Part shown: positions 1-8,708 of the stretch, one piece after another
How positions within the stretch are numbered: position 1 is the first letter of the stretch
How the letters are laid out: each line of letters opens with the position of its first letter
Source: Acidaminococcaceae bacterium
GTDB taxonomy: Bacteria > Bacillota > Negativicutes > Acidaminococcales > Acidaminococcaceae
Direction of reading: 5' to 3'
DNA length: 64,000 nucleotides
Assembly: GCA_017554485.1 (NCBI GenBank)
Contig: JAFZIG010000109.1
Coordinates: 44,312-108,311, forward strand
The notes under the pieces: model-generated
Database searches by the model: none
The model's input: only the letters and a program-made list of their open reading frames with translations
Told to the model about the DNA's origin: nothing
Program-made: the position numbers and the translations under genes

Positions 1-1367
1 ATCAGGCATGGCGTCAGGTTATTGATGCCCCTGTACTCCTGGGGCTTGCTTTGCTGGTTAGACGGTGTGATGGGCTTGTCCCCTCCGCTCACCTTGTAGG
101 TACCGCCTGCCGTCTGCATCAGGATTTCACCGAATGTTGCCATGAAACGGATCCCGTTCATCTGCCCGTTGTTCAGCGTCCCGGTGATGGCGTCCGTATC
201 CACCTGGGGGATGCTTATGCCGAAATTGTAATAGTCGCCGGTCTGTGACATCCAGAAGGTCTGTGGGGCTGTTTTTGTCGCCGCCAGCACAAACCGGTCT
301 TCAAAGAACCCGCAACAGGAAGGGTATCCCTTATTGGCGCTCCATGGCGACAGCGCGTAATCCTTGGTTGCCGATGTCGCCGCCAGCGCCCGGACTACCG
401 TGGCCGTCGCGGATGTCCCGCTGTTCACTGCCGTGATCTTCACGATGCCTTCGTAATCGCTGGCAAAGGTCTGGATCACTACCTTGCCCGTCTGGTTCGG
501 GTTTTCATCGCTCCATACCGACGGATCAAAGTCTGAAGACGTCACCCGGTATGACACAATCTCCGTCCCGTCATTGGTAAAGGTCATCTGGTAATTCTGG
601 GAATGGTTGTTTGTCTGGCTCCGCTGTTCCACCCAGCTGCCGGAATCGCTGTCGTATTTTTCCACGTGAATGGTCCCTGTCCAGAACCCGAAGGTCTCCA
701 CAAACACACTGCCCCCCGGCGGGCATACCACTTGCAGGGTGCCCGGCACGCCTTCCGCCTTTTGGCTGGCAATCTTTTGTTCCAGCGCCAGGAAGCTGCC
801 CACCATGTCCCGTGTAAAATAAGACGCGCTGGCCGTCAGGGTAATGTTCCCTGTCCTGGCCGACGGCGTAATACTGATCCCATTCCGGATAGGATCCTCA
901 AAGGGCCCTCCGGTGATGTCCATCGTACTGTATGTCCAGTTGGCGCTGCCATGCCGTACCAGCGTTTTCGGTGGATGGTTCGGGTGCGTCAGGAACAACG
1001 TATCCGCGCTCTGGGTGTATTTAATATCCGCCAGTTCCGACACCAGAAAATCATTGGCGACAGTATACGGATCCCCGTTCCCGTCCACCACGATCCCCTG
1101 CTCCGTATAAAAACGGAAATGCCCGGCTGTCACTTCCACGATATAATTCTGGTCACTGCTGTACCGGAACGGAAGCAGCCGGGCCTTTCCGTTGCCATGC
1201 GTCTGCGCCACGTACCGGAAGCCCGGCCTCCGGGACACGCCGCCATATCGCAGCACGATCATGTTTTCGATCGCTGCCGCGCCTACATCATACTTGGCCA
1301 GGTCAATGCGGCCATATAACGCCGGGGCTAATTCCCCACCGGCAAAACTTGGTTTTAACTGGTACAT
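1..1367 (-). CDS. Phage tail nozzle (T7 gp12-like) protein, 3'-truncated by window edge
   Basis: A minus-strand frame stays open from an ATG at 1367 to the window edge, at least 455 residues, so the C-terminus is missing. The start has a GAGGT site eight bases upstream and lies two bases after the preceding gene. The N-terminus (MYQLKPSFAGGELAPALYGR) and the following region of paired Arg-Arg-Pro-Gly are typical of podovirus tail tubular B/nozzle proteins that sit directly downstream of the gp11-like adaptor. The family assignment is from memory of such proteins plus gene order. In the particle it would form the nozzle below the portal-adaptor stack. Confidence 0.72.
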   Translation of the reverse strand, partial: MYQLKPSFAGGELAPALYGRIDLAKYDVGAAAIENMIVLRYGGVSRRPGFRYVAQTHGNGKARLLPFRYSSDQNYIVEVTAGHFRFYTEQGIVVDGNGDPYTVANDFLVSELADIKYTQSADTLFLTHPNHPPKTLVRHGSANWTYSTMDITGGPFEDPIRNGISITPSARTGNITLTASASYFTRDMVGSFLALEQKIASQKAEGVPGTLQVVCPPGGSVFVETFGFWTGTIHVEKYDSDSGSWVEQRSQTNNHSQNYQMTFTNDGTEIVSYRVTSSDFDPSVWSDENPNQTGKVVIQTFASDYEGIVKITAVNSGTSATATVVRALAATSATKDYALSPWSANKGYPSCCGFFEDRFVLAATKTAPQTFWMSQTGDYYNFGISIPQVDTDAITGTLNNGQMNGIRFMATFGEILMQTAGGTYKVSGGDKPITPSNQQSKPQEYRGINNLTPCL

Positions 1368-1369
1368 GA

Positions 1370-1954
1370 TCAATACCTCGCCATCGCAAATGCATCCAGC
1401 CGCGGATCCAGTTCGTTCTGTTCGTTCACCGCGTCCGAGCTGCTCTCCTCGAAATACGCATTATATGCCTGCAGGCACTGGTTCTGGATGTTCTGGTTCC
1501 CCGTCAGCTTGAAGGCTATCTCTGCTGCCAGCTTCCAGGACAACGCTTCCACGAATCCGTCGTCAAACAAATCGCAGTCCGTCACGTCCGCCGTGAACTC
1601 CGCCACGCATTTTTCCACGTTAGCGTAAACCACGCGGCCTTCCTTGTCAGACAGGATCTTGTACCGCTGGTACTCCGGTATCATCCGGAATTTTTCATCA
1701 AACAGCTTCCGGATGGTCACACATTTTGCAGGATACCGGTACGCATACGCATAATCACCAGGCTCCGTGTCCAGCAGCCCCAGCGTTTCCCTTCTGGTAG
1801 CGAAGGGCCAGGGAAAACGCCGCAGCACGCTTTTCCGGGCTACATCATAAAACTGCCGGCACAGCCTTGCCGGTTCCGACGCCTCATCCATGCGGTCAAT
1901 GTTCGCCACGCCTATATGGCTCAGCGCCATATTACTGATCGTAATCTGGTCCAT
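1370..1954 (-). CDS. Tail adaptor / tail tubular protein A (T7 gp11-like)
   Basis: 194 residues. The N-terminus (MDQITISNMALSHIGVA) followed by a conserved segment around residues 30-55 (Ala-Arg-x-x-Val-Leu-Arg-x-x-Pro-Trp-Pro-Phe-Ala) is the hallmark of gp11-like head-tail adaptors, which bind the portal and connect it to the nozzle. The length matches the family (about 180-200). GGAGG lies five bases before the ATG. It is placed between the capsid genes and the nozzle gene, the order seen in short-tailed phages. Confidence 0.82.
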   Translation of the reverse strand: MDQITISNMALSHIGVANIDRMDEASEPARLCRQFYDVARKSVLRRFPWPFATRRETLGLLDTEPGDYAYAYRYPAKCVTIRKLFDEKFRMIPEYQRYKILSDKEGRVVYANVEKCVAEFTADVTDCDLFDDGFVEALSWKLAAEIAFKLTGNQNIQNQCLQAYNAYFEESSSDAVNEQNELDPRLDAFAMARY

Positions 1955-2016
1955 AACTACCTCCTATATGCGGAAAACAGAGCGGAGAAAACTCCCCGCC
2001 CTGCCTTTTGTTCCTT

Positions 2017-2421
2017 TTACTGCGCAAACCGGGGCGCGTCGCCCAGCCACGCCGTCAGTTTACCACCCGACAACGTACTGCCCTGTGGGGCCGAAGCCGC
2101 CATCACCAGCCGGACATACTTGTTGCCGTATTTAATCGGCGCATAGAACTGCGCCAGCTGTGCAGGAGCTGCCTGGGACACGCTGGCCGGGGTGGATACC
2201 GTGATCTCATCCACCACGTTCGCCGCAAACGTGGCTGCAGGGGCAGACTGCAGCTTAATCGTGTCAACCTTGCCGACGCTCATCGCCTCGGTCAGTACCA
2301 CATTCACCAGCAGCGGGGTCACCGCGTTTCCTACGTGCCCCAGTTCAATCACGTTGCTGGTCACGCTGGCCGCTACGGTCGTGTTTTCACAAAACAATAA
2401 TTCCGCATCAATATTTGCCAT
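2017..2421 (-). CDS. Capsid cement/decoration protein, Bbp16-like
   Basis: 134 residues, rich in Val, Ala, Ser and Thr with a predicted all-beta pattern. It lies immediately downstream of the major capsid gene, as Bbp16 does in Bordetella phage BPP-1, where the protein stabilises the capsid. The start at 2421 has a GAAAGGA site nine bases upstream. Identity rests on gene position, size and overall resemblance (N-terminal MANIDAELLFCEN), so it is a family-level call. Confidence 0.7.
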   Translation of the reverse strand: MANIDAELLFCENTTVAASVTSNVIELGHVGNAVTPLLVNVVLTEAMSVGKVDTIKLQSAPAATFAANVVDEITVSTPASVSQAAPAQLAQFYAPIKYGNKYVRLVMAASAPQGSTLSGGKLTAWLGDAPRFAQ

Positions 2422-2444
2422 TTCTTTTCATCCTTTCCGTCAAA

Positions 2445-3431
2445 TTAAGAAATCTGGGATTCCGTGTTCTTGATCGCGTCACAACGCAGGATCGGCACGC
2501 CATAGAAATGCGTGATCTTCTTGCCCGCGAACTCGTCGATGCCCAGACGCACATTGGTCTTCTTGCTGGCACAGATATCCAGGAAGGTCTGCACACTGCG
2601 GTTGCAGAAAATGCTCAGGCTTACTGCGTCCGGGTTCTCGATCTGGTTGTACGCCTTGATCAGGGTCTCGATAAACGCATCCGCCGCGTTCTGGGTCAGG
2701 GTAGCCGTGCTGATGTTGGCCACGCGGACGATGAAGCGTGGGTCACGTACTACCAGGCCGGCCGCCCAGTTGTACTTGGAACGGTAACCGTAATAAATGC
2801 CCTGGTTGCTGTCGCGCAGCTCTACCCGGCCCATGTCCTCATAAGTGAAGCCCGCGTGGGATCCTTTCGGGAAGATACCGTAACAGGACAGGTTACCAAA
2901 GCCTACGATCCACAGGGAAGTCAGACTGTTGCCGGTACCGCCTGCGTCAATGATCTGGTCTGCGTAAATGGCGTCCTGGTTGGTCTTGCTGTAAAAATAC
3001 GCGCTCAGGCCGGTGAACTTCGCCGGGGTCACTTTTTCATCCCCGTAGAAGAACGTCGCTGCCATCTCCTGATTCATCGCTTCCTGGATCCCCGCGTTCT
3101 CGGAGAGGCGCCATTCGTTAGAATTGCTGTTCTGCTTCAACAGTTTTTCGTCAATATCCGCAAAGCCTTCCATCTCGCCGCAGGTAAAGGACGCCTGTTT
3201 CACCTGGGTCTTTACCGGCTTGGTGCCGCGGTTGATCAGGCGCCACGCCACCGCCGGCAATGCCGCGCGGATGGTCGCCGTGTCACGCTGGCCGTCGTTG
3301 CATTCATGGAACGGCATCACCTGCAGGATCTTGTTGGTTTTGCTCTGCTGTTCAATAATCTGCTGATAGGGCTTCTGGCCATTGGCCCCAAAACGATCCG
3401 CCCATTCTTTTAACGTTACAAAATCGCTCAT
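2445..3431 (-). CDS. Major capsid protein (BPP-1 Bbp17-like)
   Basis: 328 residues, the usual size for the small HK97-fold capsid proteins of BPP-1-like podoviruses. The N-terminal MSDFVTLKEWADRF, the phrase NKILQVMPFHECND near residue 35, and the RSVQTFLD segment near residue 285 are recognisable from this family. It lies between a Gly-rich scaffold gene and a Bbp16-like cement gene. A GCGAGGA site lies nine bases before the ATG. It would assemble the icosahedral shell with the upstream scaffold. Confidence 0.85.
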   Translation of the reverse strand: MSDFVTLKEWADRFGANGQKPYQQIIEQQSKTNKILQVMPFHECNDGQRDTATIRAALPAVAWRLINRGTKPVKTQVKQASFTCGEMEGFADIDEKLLKQNSNSNEWRLSENAGIQEAMNQEMAATFFYGDEKVTPAKFTGLSAYFYSKTNQDAIYADQIIDAGGTGNSLTSLWIVGFGNLSCYGIFPKGSHAGFTYEDMGRVELRDSNQGIYYGYRSKYNWAAGLVVRDPRFIVRVANISTATLTQNAADAFIETLIKAYNQIENPDAVSLSIFCNRSVQTFLDICASKKTNVRLGIDEFAGKKITHFYGVPILRCDAIKNTESQIS

Positions 3432-3452
3432 AATTATTTATCCTCGCTTTCT

Positions 3453-4145
3453 TTACTCATATTTTGAATTCGGGAACATCATGTCCGCCGCGCTCTGCGA
3501 CTTCCCGCCCGGTTTCCCGTCAGCCCCGGAGTCTTCCTGCAGCAGGGATCCGATATTCTGCAGCATCTTTTGCACCGCCGGGTTCCATGCCGCCCCTGTG
3601 TCAATCAACACTTTCATGGCCTCCCCGCCGCCGAAGGTATCCACCGCCAGTTTCGCGCTGGCCATGGCCTGCGGTGTGGTCATTCCCTGTTTCGCGCATT
3701 CATCCGCCCAGGTGTTCCGCTGCGCTTCCGCCGCCTTCACCGTCTCCAGCATCAGCCTGCCGTGAAGGTCAACAAGCTTGTCCACGCCTGCCTGGTCCAG
3801 TTTTAATTCTTTGGCAATATTCGTGAACTCTTCCGCTACGGCGGGCGCAATTTCCAGCCCTTCCGCCAGCTTGAATTCATACTTGTCCGGGATAACCGGG
3901 TTCGGGTTTTGGGGTTTGGGATCCCCATTGCCGAAAGGGTTCTGCTTGAAACCGTTGTCATTAGCAGGCGGATTCCCGCCTCCAGCTCCCGCACCGGGAT
4001 CGCCAGTGCCACCACCAGCGCCATTATTGTTCGGATCACCTCCGCCCGGATTTCCTGCGGCCGGGCTGCCGCCACCATTTCCACCATCCGCGCCTCCTGC
4101 CGGTTCGGCGTGTAACTGCAACACAATTTTCCACGGTTCCTTCAT
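3453..4145 (-). CDS. Capsid scaffolding protein
   Basis: 230 residues. Residues 1-14 contain the peptide WKIVLQLH. A Gly/Asn/Pro-rich low-complexity stretch (about 15-85) follows, then an alpha-helical, charged C-terminal half (about 85-230) with acidic and Gln-rich heptad-like segments, as in phage scaffolds. The gene sits directly before the capsid gene, the normal place for a scaffold. The WxIVLQLH peptide recurs at the start of the small protein at 6140-6373. Start supported by AAGGAG nine bases upstream. Confidence 0.72.
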   Translation of the reverse strand: MKEPWKIVLQLHAEPAGGADGGNGGGSPAAGNPGGGDPNNNGAGGGTGDPGAGAGGGNPPANDNGFKQNPFGNGDPKPQNPNPVIPDKYEFKLAEGLEIAPAVAEEFTNIAKELKLDQAGVDKLVDLHGRLMLETVKAAEAQRNTWADECAKQGMTTPQAMASAKLAVDTFGGGEAMKVLIDTGAAWNPAVQKMLQNIGSLLQEDSGADGKPGGKSQSAADMMFPNSKYE

Positions 4146-4151
4146 GGCTCT

Positions 4152-4451
4152 TCACTCCTTGTAAAAATCAAAATCCTCTTTTTCTTTTTCCACTGCCCGG
4201 CGCTGCCGTTCCTGGTCTTCCCGCAGCATCCGGTATTCCAGGGAGAGGCCGTCTTCGCCGTCCTCCCGTTCCAGGCTCCGTATCTCCTGCAATAAATCAG
4301 TCCCCACGCTCCGCCTTCCGGTCAGGAGCATGTTCGTATTCTCCCCGTCGCTGAAGTCCGTCCGGTACACGCCCGTCAGATCCAATACGCCCAGCATGGC
4401 CTCACGCCCTTCCCGGGTGGTCATCAGCCAGCGTAATGTCGTCTTGTCCAT
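4152..4451 (-). CDS. Bbp19-like phage structural protein
   Basis: 99 residues from the ATG at 4451, chosen because GGGAGG lies eight bases upstream; the frame is open further upstream but without a ribosome site, inside the portal gene. The segment around residues 20-50 (GVYRTDFSDGENTNMLLTGR) matches the small Bbp19 family found between portal and scaffold genes in BPP-1-like phages. The C-terminal third is strongly charged and helical. The exact role is unknown; it is a virion-module gene by position. Confidence 0.68.
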   Translation of the reverse strand: MDKTTLRWLMTTREGREAMLGVLDLTGVYRTDFSDGENTNMLLTGRRSVGTDLLQEIRSLEREDGEDGLSLEYRMLREDQERQRRAVEKEKEDFDFYKE

Positions 4452-4452
4452 C

Positions 4453-6138
4453 TCACGCGCCTCCCAACAGGATATCCGCCGGGTTGCTGCTGCTGATCCG
4501 GGTATCCGCCAGCAGCCGCGCCGCCTCCACACTGTCCTTCAACGGCTTGGCCATGGCCGCCGCCTGCTGCATCTGCTGCTGCTGCGCCTGTTGCGCGGCC
4601 CGGGCCTCGCGTATCTTTTTCACTTCCGCTTCGTCCCGCAGGATGTCTTCCGGCGCACCGTTCAATGACGCATGCTTGCGCAGCGCCGCATCCAGGTCCA
4701 GGTTGTCCATAATCTCCGGGGAATTCCCTGCCAGGTTCCCGGCAAAGGCAATCGTCCGTTCAATGGCCGGCGTATCCACCATCTTCTGGGCCTGTGCCAA
4801 AAGCGAAACAAATTCCACTTTCAGTTCGTCCACGCTGCCGATCTCTTCCGGCATCTCCGGGAAGATCCCGTTCCGCATGCAGATCTCAAAGGTACGCTTC
4901 GTCAACGGGATCAGCACCTCATTGTGCATCTGTTCCAGCACCGGGGACAGCATCAGCAGTTTTTCCTCATGCCGTTCCGCCACTTCCCGTGCGGTCATCT
5001 GGGGATTGTCCTGCTGGGACAGCATCACGAACAGGTCGTTGAAGAACGCGCTGGCGATCAGCTGGTGTTTTTCCTTCAGCTTTTCTAGCACGTCCTGCCG
5101 GCTGCCCGCCACCTGGAACAGCGGATAGATCTGTCCCTGAGTCCCTGCGGGTACCGTGGTCTGCGTTCCCGGAAGCCGGGAGACTTTCCCTACACTGCCC
5201 GGCACCACCATAGCAGGATCCGACAGCTGGTCCAGCATCCGCAGATCCGCTTTTTCCAGTTTCTGCAGCTGTTTGCAGTCTCCCAGGCAAAGGTGCCCCG
5301 GCCCCACGCCGTAGGTGCTGTTGGCCACTACCAGCCAGCGCGGCATCAGGAACGGCTTCTCATGGTACCCGGACACTTTCAGGAACCGGCTGCCCGCCGC
5401 TTCCCAGTAATAGGCCCGCCACTTGAAGTTCCCTATTTTCACTGCGTCCGGGTCATAGTCCGGGTTCTCCTCGATCAGCAGGCGCACGTCAAAATAGTCC
5501 GTGTAGTTCCGGCTTTCATACGCGCTTCGCACCCTGTCGCTGACGTTCTCGATCCCGAACTCCTTCACCATCTGCCATGCCAGCATCCGGAATTTCCGGG
5601 CGAACTGGCAACTGCGTCCCCTGGCATCCACGCCGCCGGCATACTCCCCGCAGGTGAAAGGCCTGCACCAGACCGCCGTGTCGTAGTCCTGCAGCAGCAG
5701 CGCAGCCGCCGTGCCAAACTGTGACAGCTCCGCCTCCACCTGCTGCAGCATGTTGTACACGTTGCTCTTGGCGTAGATGGCCATCATGATGTCCTTACAG
5801 TCCTGCAGCCACAGTTTCACCGTATGATACTGTGCCTTCTCATGGTCCTGCAGGGACAGCTCGAACCACGGACGGCTGGGAGACGTCAGCCCGCTGTGAA
5901 GCCCTGCCGCGCATTTGGCATGGGCCTGCATCGGATACGGGTCCAGGATTTTGTCGTCCCGCCGGGAACCGATAGTACGCTGGCCTTCTTCGTCAAAGCT
6001 CCCCCGGTACGGGTTGATGAACTTGCTCAGGTCTCGCCACGTCGGCTCATAGCTGGAACGCTCCATGTACAGCTGGCCCAGGATACAGCGCTTATGCTTC
6101 AGCACCTCCGGGTCCTGCAAAAAATCCATTACGTTCAT
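4453..6138 (-). CDS. Portal (head-tail connector) protein
   Basis: 561 residues from the ATG at 6138, preceded by GGTGAG; the frame also has a GTG at 6147. The length and the sequence near the N-terminus (YMERSSYEPTWRDLSKFINP) are typical of podovirus head-tail connector portals (Bbp20/T7 gp8 type). A Gln-rich helix near residues 515-540 (AAQQAQQQQMQQ) resembles the barrel region of these portals. It forms the dodecameric DNA channel at one capsid vertex. It overlaps or abuts its neighbours on both sides, consistent with a single late operon. Confidence 0.88.
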   Translation of the reverse strand: MNVMDFLQDPEVLKHKRCILGQLYMERSSYEPTWRDLSKFINPYRGSFDEEGQRTIGSRRDDKILDPYPMQAHAKCAAGLHSGLTSPSRPWFELSLQDHEKAQYHTVKLWLQDCKDIMMAIYAKSNVYNMLQQVEAELSQFGTAAALLLQDYDTAVWCRPFTCGEYAGGVDARGRSCQFARKFRMLAWQMVKEFGIENVSDRVRSAYESRNYTDYFDVRLLIEENPDYDPDAVKIGNFKWRAYYWEAAGSRFLKVSGYHEKPFLMPRWLVVANSTYGVGPGHLCLGDCKQLQKLEKADLRMLDQLSDPAMVVPGSVGKVSRLPGTQTTVPAGTQGQIYPLFQVAGSRQDVLEKLKEKHQLIASAFFNDLFVMLSQQDNPQMTAREVAERHEEKLLMLSPVLEQMHNEVLIPLTKRTFEICMRNGIFPEMPEEIGSVDELKVEFVSLLAQAQKMVDTPAIERTIAFAGNLAGNSPEIMDNLDLDAALRKHASLNGAPEDILRDEAEVKKIREARAAQQAQQQQMQQAAAMAKPLKDSVEAARLLADTRISSSNPADILLGGA

Positions 6139-6139
6139 G

Positions 6140-6373
6140 TCACTCACCCAGCAATGCTTTCTTGATCTGGTCTGCTACTCCCACTACCCCGCCGGTCTGG
6201 TTCGTGTACCGTCTCCCTTTGGCCTTGGCCAGCCGGTCACGCAGGTTTGCCCGTTCGGATTCCGTCGCGTTGTCCACCGTGGCCACTGCGGACGAACCCG
6301 GCGCCGACTGTTTCACCGAACTCCCACCGCCACTACTATGGCCACCGTGCAGCTGCAATACAATTTCCCACAT
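6140..6373 (-). CDS. Small phage protein sharing an N-terminal peptide with the scaffold
   Basis: 77 residues from the ATG at 6373, which has GGAGG eight bases upstream; an in-frame GTG at 6382 overlaps the ribosome site and is less likely. The N-terminus MWEIVLQLHGG followed by a Gly/Ser linker closely matches the first residues of the scaffold protein at 3453-4145. The rest is a basic helical segment with ANLRDRLAKAKGRR. Function unknown; the shared peptide suggests a common binding partner during head assembly. It sits between the terminase and portal genes. Confidence 0.6.
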   Translation of the reverse strand: MWEIVLQLHGGHSSGGGSSVKQSAPGSSAVATVDNATESERANLRDRLAKAKGRRYTNQTGGVVGVADQIKKALLGE

Positions 6374-6385
6374 CTTCCTCACCTC

Positions 6386-7711
6386 CTATAAATCCCGGTA
6401 GGGATCATATTCCTGGTTTTCTATTTCACGCTGCTGACGCTCATACAGCATTGCAGCGTTCACAGGCGTTGCAAATGTTAACGCGAAACTGTCCGCCCCG
6501 TCGGGCGAACGTCCTGTCAGTTCCTTGATCTTCGCCTTCGGCTGCAGCTGTATCTTGCCCGCTGCCGTAAAGCTGTACTCCGTTACCGTCAGTTCCGTTT
6601 TCAGGTCGCTGTCGTCCGGGATACACCCGCCGGCTTCCAAAAACTCCTTCGCCAGGAAGTACATCTCCGCCCTGGCATTGGCATACCGTGGATCCATAGG
6701 CGCCTGGCCGAAGTTCACTTCCACGATGTTCTGCCAGCCCAGCTGGCGCAACCTGTCTATGACGCCCGGCCCCATGGCCCCGCCGTCGATGTTCACGATA
6801 GCGGGATTGTGCTTCATCATCTCTGCTGCCATACGGGCCGCCAGTTCCATGGTGTTCAGCCCGTGCCACCGCAGCTGCGGGCGGGTGAACAGGCCCTGCC
6901 GGATTGTCAACACCGAATCGTCATCCCCGAACCGGGCTACGTCCAGCGCAAAGATTACCGGCATGCCGTAGACATCTTTGTCCGTCAGCTCACGCTTGGC
7001 CGCCGCCGAAACCAAATCAATGGGCATCACGACATTTGAAGCGCTGGCCGTGAAGTCACAATACAGTTCCTGCCGGATCTGCTCCGGCGTCATGTCTTTC
7101 GATAGGTCTTCTATCTCTTCCTGGCTCAGCACATTGGATTCATCTACCCGGTACAGGCAAGAGAAATACCTTTCATCCTTCTGGGCCTGCAGGTAACGCT
7201 CATAGAACTGGTTCTGTCCTTTCGGCGTCCCGATGAAGTACACGAAACCCTTACGGTCCACCAGCATCGGTGCGACAATCTCACCGAACAAGCTTGGCTT
7301 TATCTGTGCGTATTCGTCCAGTATGGCGCCGTCCAGATAATCACCGCGCAGGTTATCCGGCTTGTCCGCCCCCACGATGTAAATCCGCGCCCCCGCATCC
7401 CCTTTATGCTGCGTCGGCAGCTCCACAAACAGTTCCGATTCATTCACTTTGCGCCCTGGGATAACTTTCGTGTAATGCTTCAGCCATTCCCACGCAATCT
7501 TCTTTGCCTGGTTCCGGTATGGCGCAATGTACGCATAACGCGGCATCAGCAGTCTGTTCTGTACCGCCTTTTTAATCAGCTCATTGATACAGCCGATGGT
7601 CTTCCCAAACCGCCGGTGGCATACCAGCACCGCACGTTTCTTTTGTTCCAATGCAGAATGGATGACATCCTGCCAGATCGGTCTGGGCGTGTAGGGGATC
7701 ACTACTCTCAT
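6386..7711 (-). CDS. Terminase large subunit
   Basis: 441 residues. The Walker A variant CHRRFGKT lies at residues 31-38 and the Walker B segment GAILDEYA at 128-135; a nuclease-domain acidic motif (ALDVARFGDDDS) follows near residue 250. This is the packaging ATPase and nuclease that cuts concatemers and drives DNA through the portal. The start codon overlaps the small-subunit stop (ATGA, 7708-7711), indicating translational coupling. Confidence 0.93.
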   Translation of the reverse strand: MRVVIPYTPRPIWQDVIHSALEQKKRAVLVCHRRFGKTIGCINELIKKAVQNRLLMPRYAYIAPYRNQAKKIAWEWLKHYTKVIPGRKVNESELFVELPTQHKGDAGARIYIVGADKPDNLRGDYLDGAILDEYAQIKPSLFGEIVAPMLVDRKGFVYFIGTPKGQNQFYERYLQAQKDERYFSCLYRVDESNVLSQEEIEDLSKDMTPEQIRQELYCDFTASASNVVMPIDLVSAAAKRELTDKDVYGMPVIFALDVARFGDDDSVLTIRQGLFTRPQLRWHGLNTMELAARMAAEMMKHNPAIVNIDGGAMGPGVIDRLRQLGWQNIVEVNFGQAPMDPRYANARAEMYFLAKEFLEAGGCIPDDSDLKTELTVTEYSFTAAGKIQLQPKAKIKELTGRSPDGADSFALTFATPVNAAMLYERQQREIENQEYDPYRDL

Positions 7712-8148
7712 CCGCTCCCGTCTCCCTTCTGGCTATTCTCCCACGCAAGTTCCAGCGGACCGTCATCCGCACCCGTGATGTTACTGACCTCTTTGGTGCT
7801 GTACCCGTAATTACTCATCCATAACCCCGCCAGTTTCGCAGGTATCAAACCCATCTCAAACTTCTCCCTGGCGTCGATTTCGCACTCCTCTCGTACGCGC
7901 GCGGTGACGGACTCAAATTTAGGATTTTTTCCATAAGAGGCATGAAAATTCTGTTCCGTCATACCGCAAAAAATAGCAAATCCTTTCAGCGTATAGGTGA
8001 CCGGACGGACAATTTTGTTCTTCCGGTACCGCATCGTCTCCTTGTTGAGGTCATACACGGTAACCGTCTTGCTGTCACAGGATTTTTTGTACTCCTCCCA
8101 CAGTTTCAGCATCTGCGATGCCGTCTTTATCCTTCCCTTCTGTCCCAT
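7708..8148 (-). CDS. Terminase small subunit
   Basis: 146 residues from the ATG at 8148, with AAGGTGG eight bases upstream; two GTG codons at 8160 and 8157 are alternatives. The protein contains a HTH-like N-terminal region and a central segment (FAIFCGMTEQNFHASYG) resembling DNA-packaging small subunits. It recognises the packaging site and loads the large subunit. It is the first gene after the leader terminator at 8236-8270, so it marks the start of the late transcription unit. Confidence 0.82.
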   Translation of the reverse strand: MGQKGRIKTASQMLKLWEEYKKSCDSKTVTVYDLNKETMRYRKNKIVRPVTYTLKGFAIFCGMTEQNFHASYGKNPKFESVTARVREECEIDAREKFEMGLIPAKLAGLWMSNYGYSTKEVSNITGADDGPLELAWENSQKGDGSG

Positions 8149-8235
8149 CCGTCTCACCACCTTCCCTGGCGGGCGCAGCGGACAACCGGGAGGATGTCAT
8201 CGCCCGGCCGGCGTTACCGTCCGCTTAGACGCCCA

Positions 8236-8270
8236 AATAAAAAAGGACTGGCTGTCAAGGCCAATCCTTT
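8236..8270 (-). terminator. Intrinsic terminator in the late-operon leader
   Basis: On the minus strand a stem of AAGGATTGGC / GCCAGTCCTT with a 7-base loop (8243-8269) is followed by a run of T residues. It lies only a few bases downstream of the TATAAT at 8279-8284 and before the small terminase gene, so a transcript from that promoter would stop after about 35 nucleotides unless antiterminated. Confidence 0.8.
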
Positions 8271-8278
8271 CGACTAAC

Positions 8279-8307
8279 ATTATAGCACAGATTTTCCCGG
8301 AAAAAGT
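8279..8307 (-). promoter_or_regulatory. Probable phage late promoter (extended -10)
   Basis: The minus strand reads TGCTATAAT, a perfect -10 with a TG extension, at 8287-8279. The expected -35 position (8307-8302) is poor (ACTTTT), as in activator-assisted or extended -10 promoters. Start of transcription would be near 8272, immediately before the leader terminator. Confidence 0.65.
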
Positions 8308-8318
8308 GTCATACTTTT

Positions 8319-8699
8319 TTAAAATTTTATTTTTTCTTCCCGGGCCAGTACCCCGGCATAAAATAAAAAGCCCTTGCGGATGCGCCAGTACGTGGACCAG
8401 GATATATGGTTTTTGAAACAGGTATCCTCCGGCGATTCCTTGTCGATGTACCTTCCCTTCAGGACCTTTTGCGTAAATGTGTCCTGGACCGCAAAAGCAG
8501 CCTGGCATACTCCAACCCACTGTTCTATCTCTTCGGGAGCCATGCCCGCCAGGGCGGTCAGGGCCGTCGGGTCGTCTGACTGTTCTGCGTCCGTCTCTTT
8601 CCGGCTGCGGATATCCTGCACGATCTTCAGCATGGCCGGGAAACAGAAGAACACCCTGTCAAGGAATTTTATCTGTTTCCGTGAAAACAAACCGTACAT
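8319..8699 (-). CDS. Phage late transcription regulator, RinA/ArpU-like (tentative)
   Basis: 126 residues. The C-terminal part (about 78-115: VLKGRYIDKESPEDTCFK then ISWSTYWRIRKG) looks like a sigma-70 region 4 type helix-turn-helix, the arrangement in RinA/ArpU regulators that control packaging and lysis genes. It is the last gene before a leader carrying a promoter and a terminator, followed by terminase genes. That context supports control of late transcription by activation or antitermination. Identification is by pattern and position only. Confidence 0.55.
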   Translation of the reverse strand: MYGLFSRKQIKFLDRVFFCFPAMLKIVQDIRSRKETDAEQSDDPTALTALAGMAPEEIEQWVGVCQAAFAVQDTFTQKVLKGRYIDKESPEDTCFKNHISWSTYWRIRKGFLFYAGVLAREEKIKF

Positions 8700-8708
8700 A
8701 CGTGCCCC

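Noticed and set aside
603..1319. 238-codon plus-strand frame over the nozzle gene
   Set aside because: Low-complexity translation opposite a clear minus-strand gene that runs off the window edge.
2415..3413. 332-codon plus-strand frame over the capsid gene
   Set aside because: It lies wholly antisense to the well-supported capsid protein, lacks a recognisable domain, and has no matching ribosome site.
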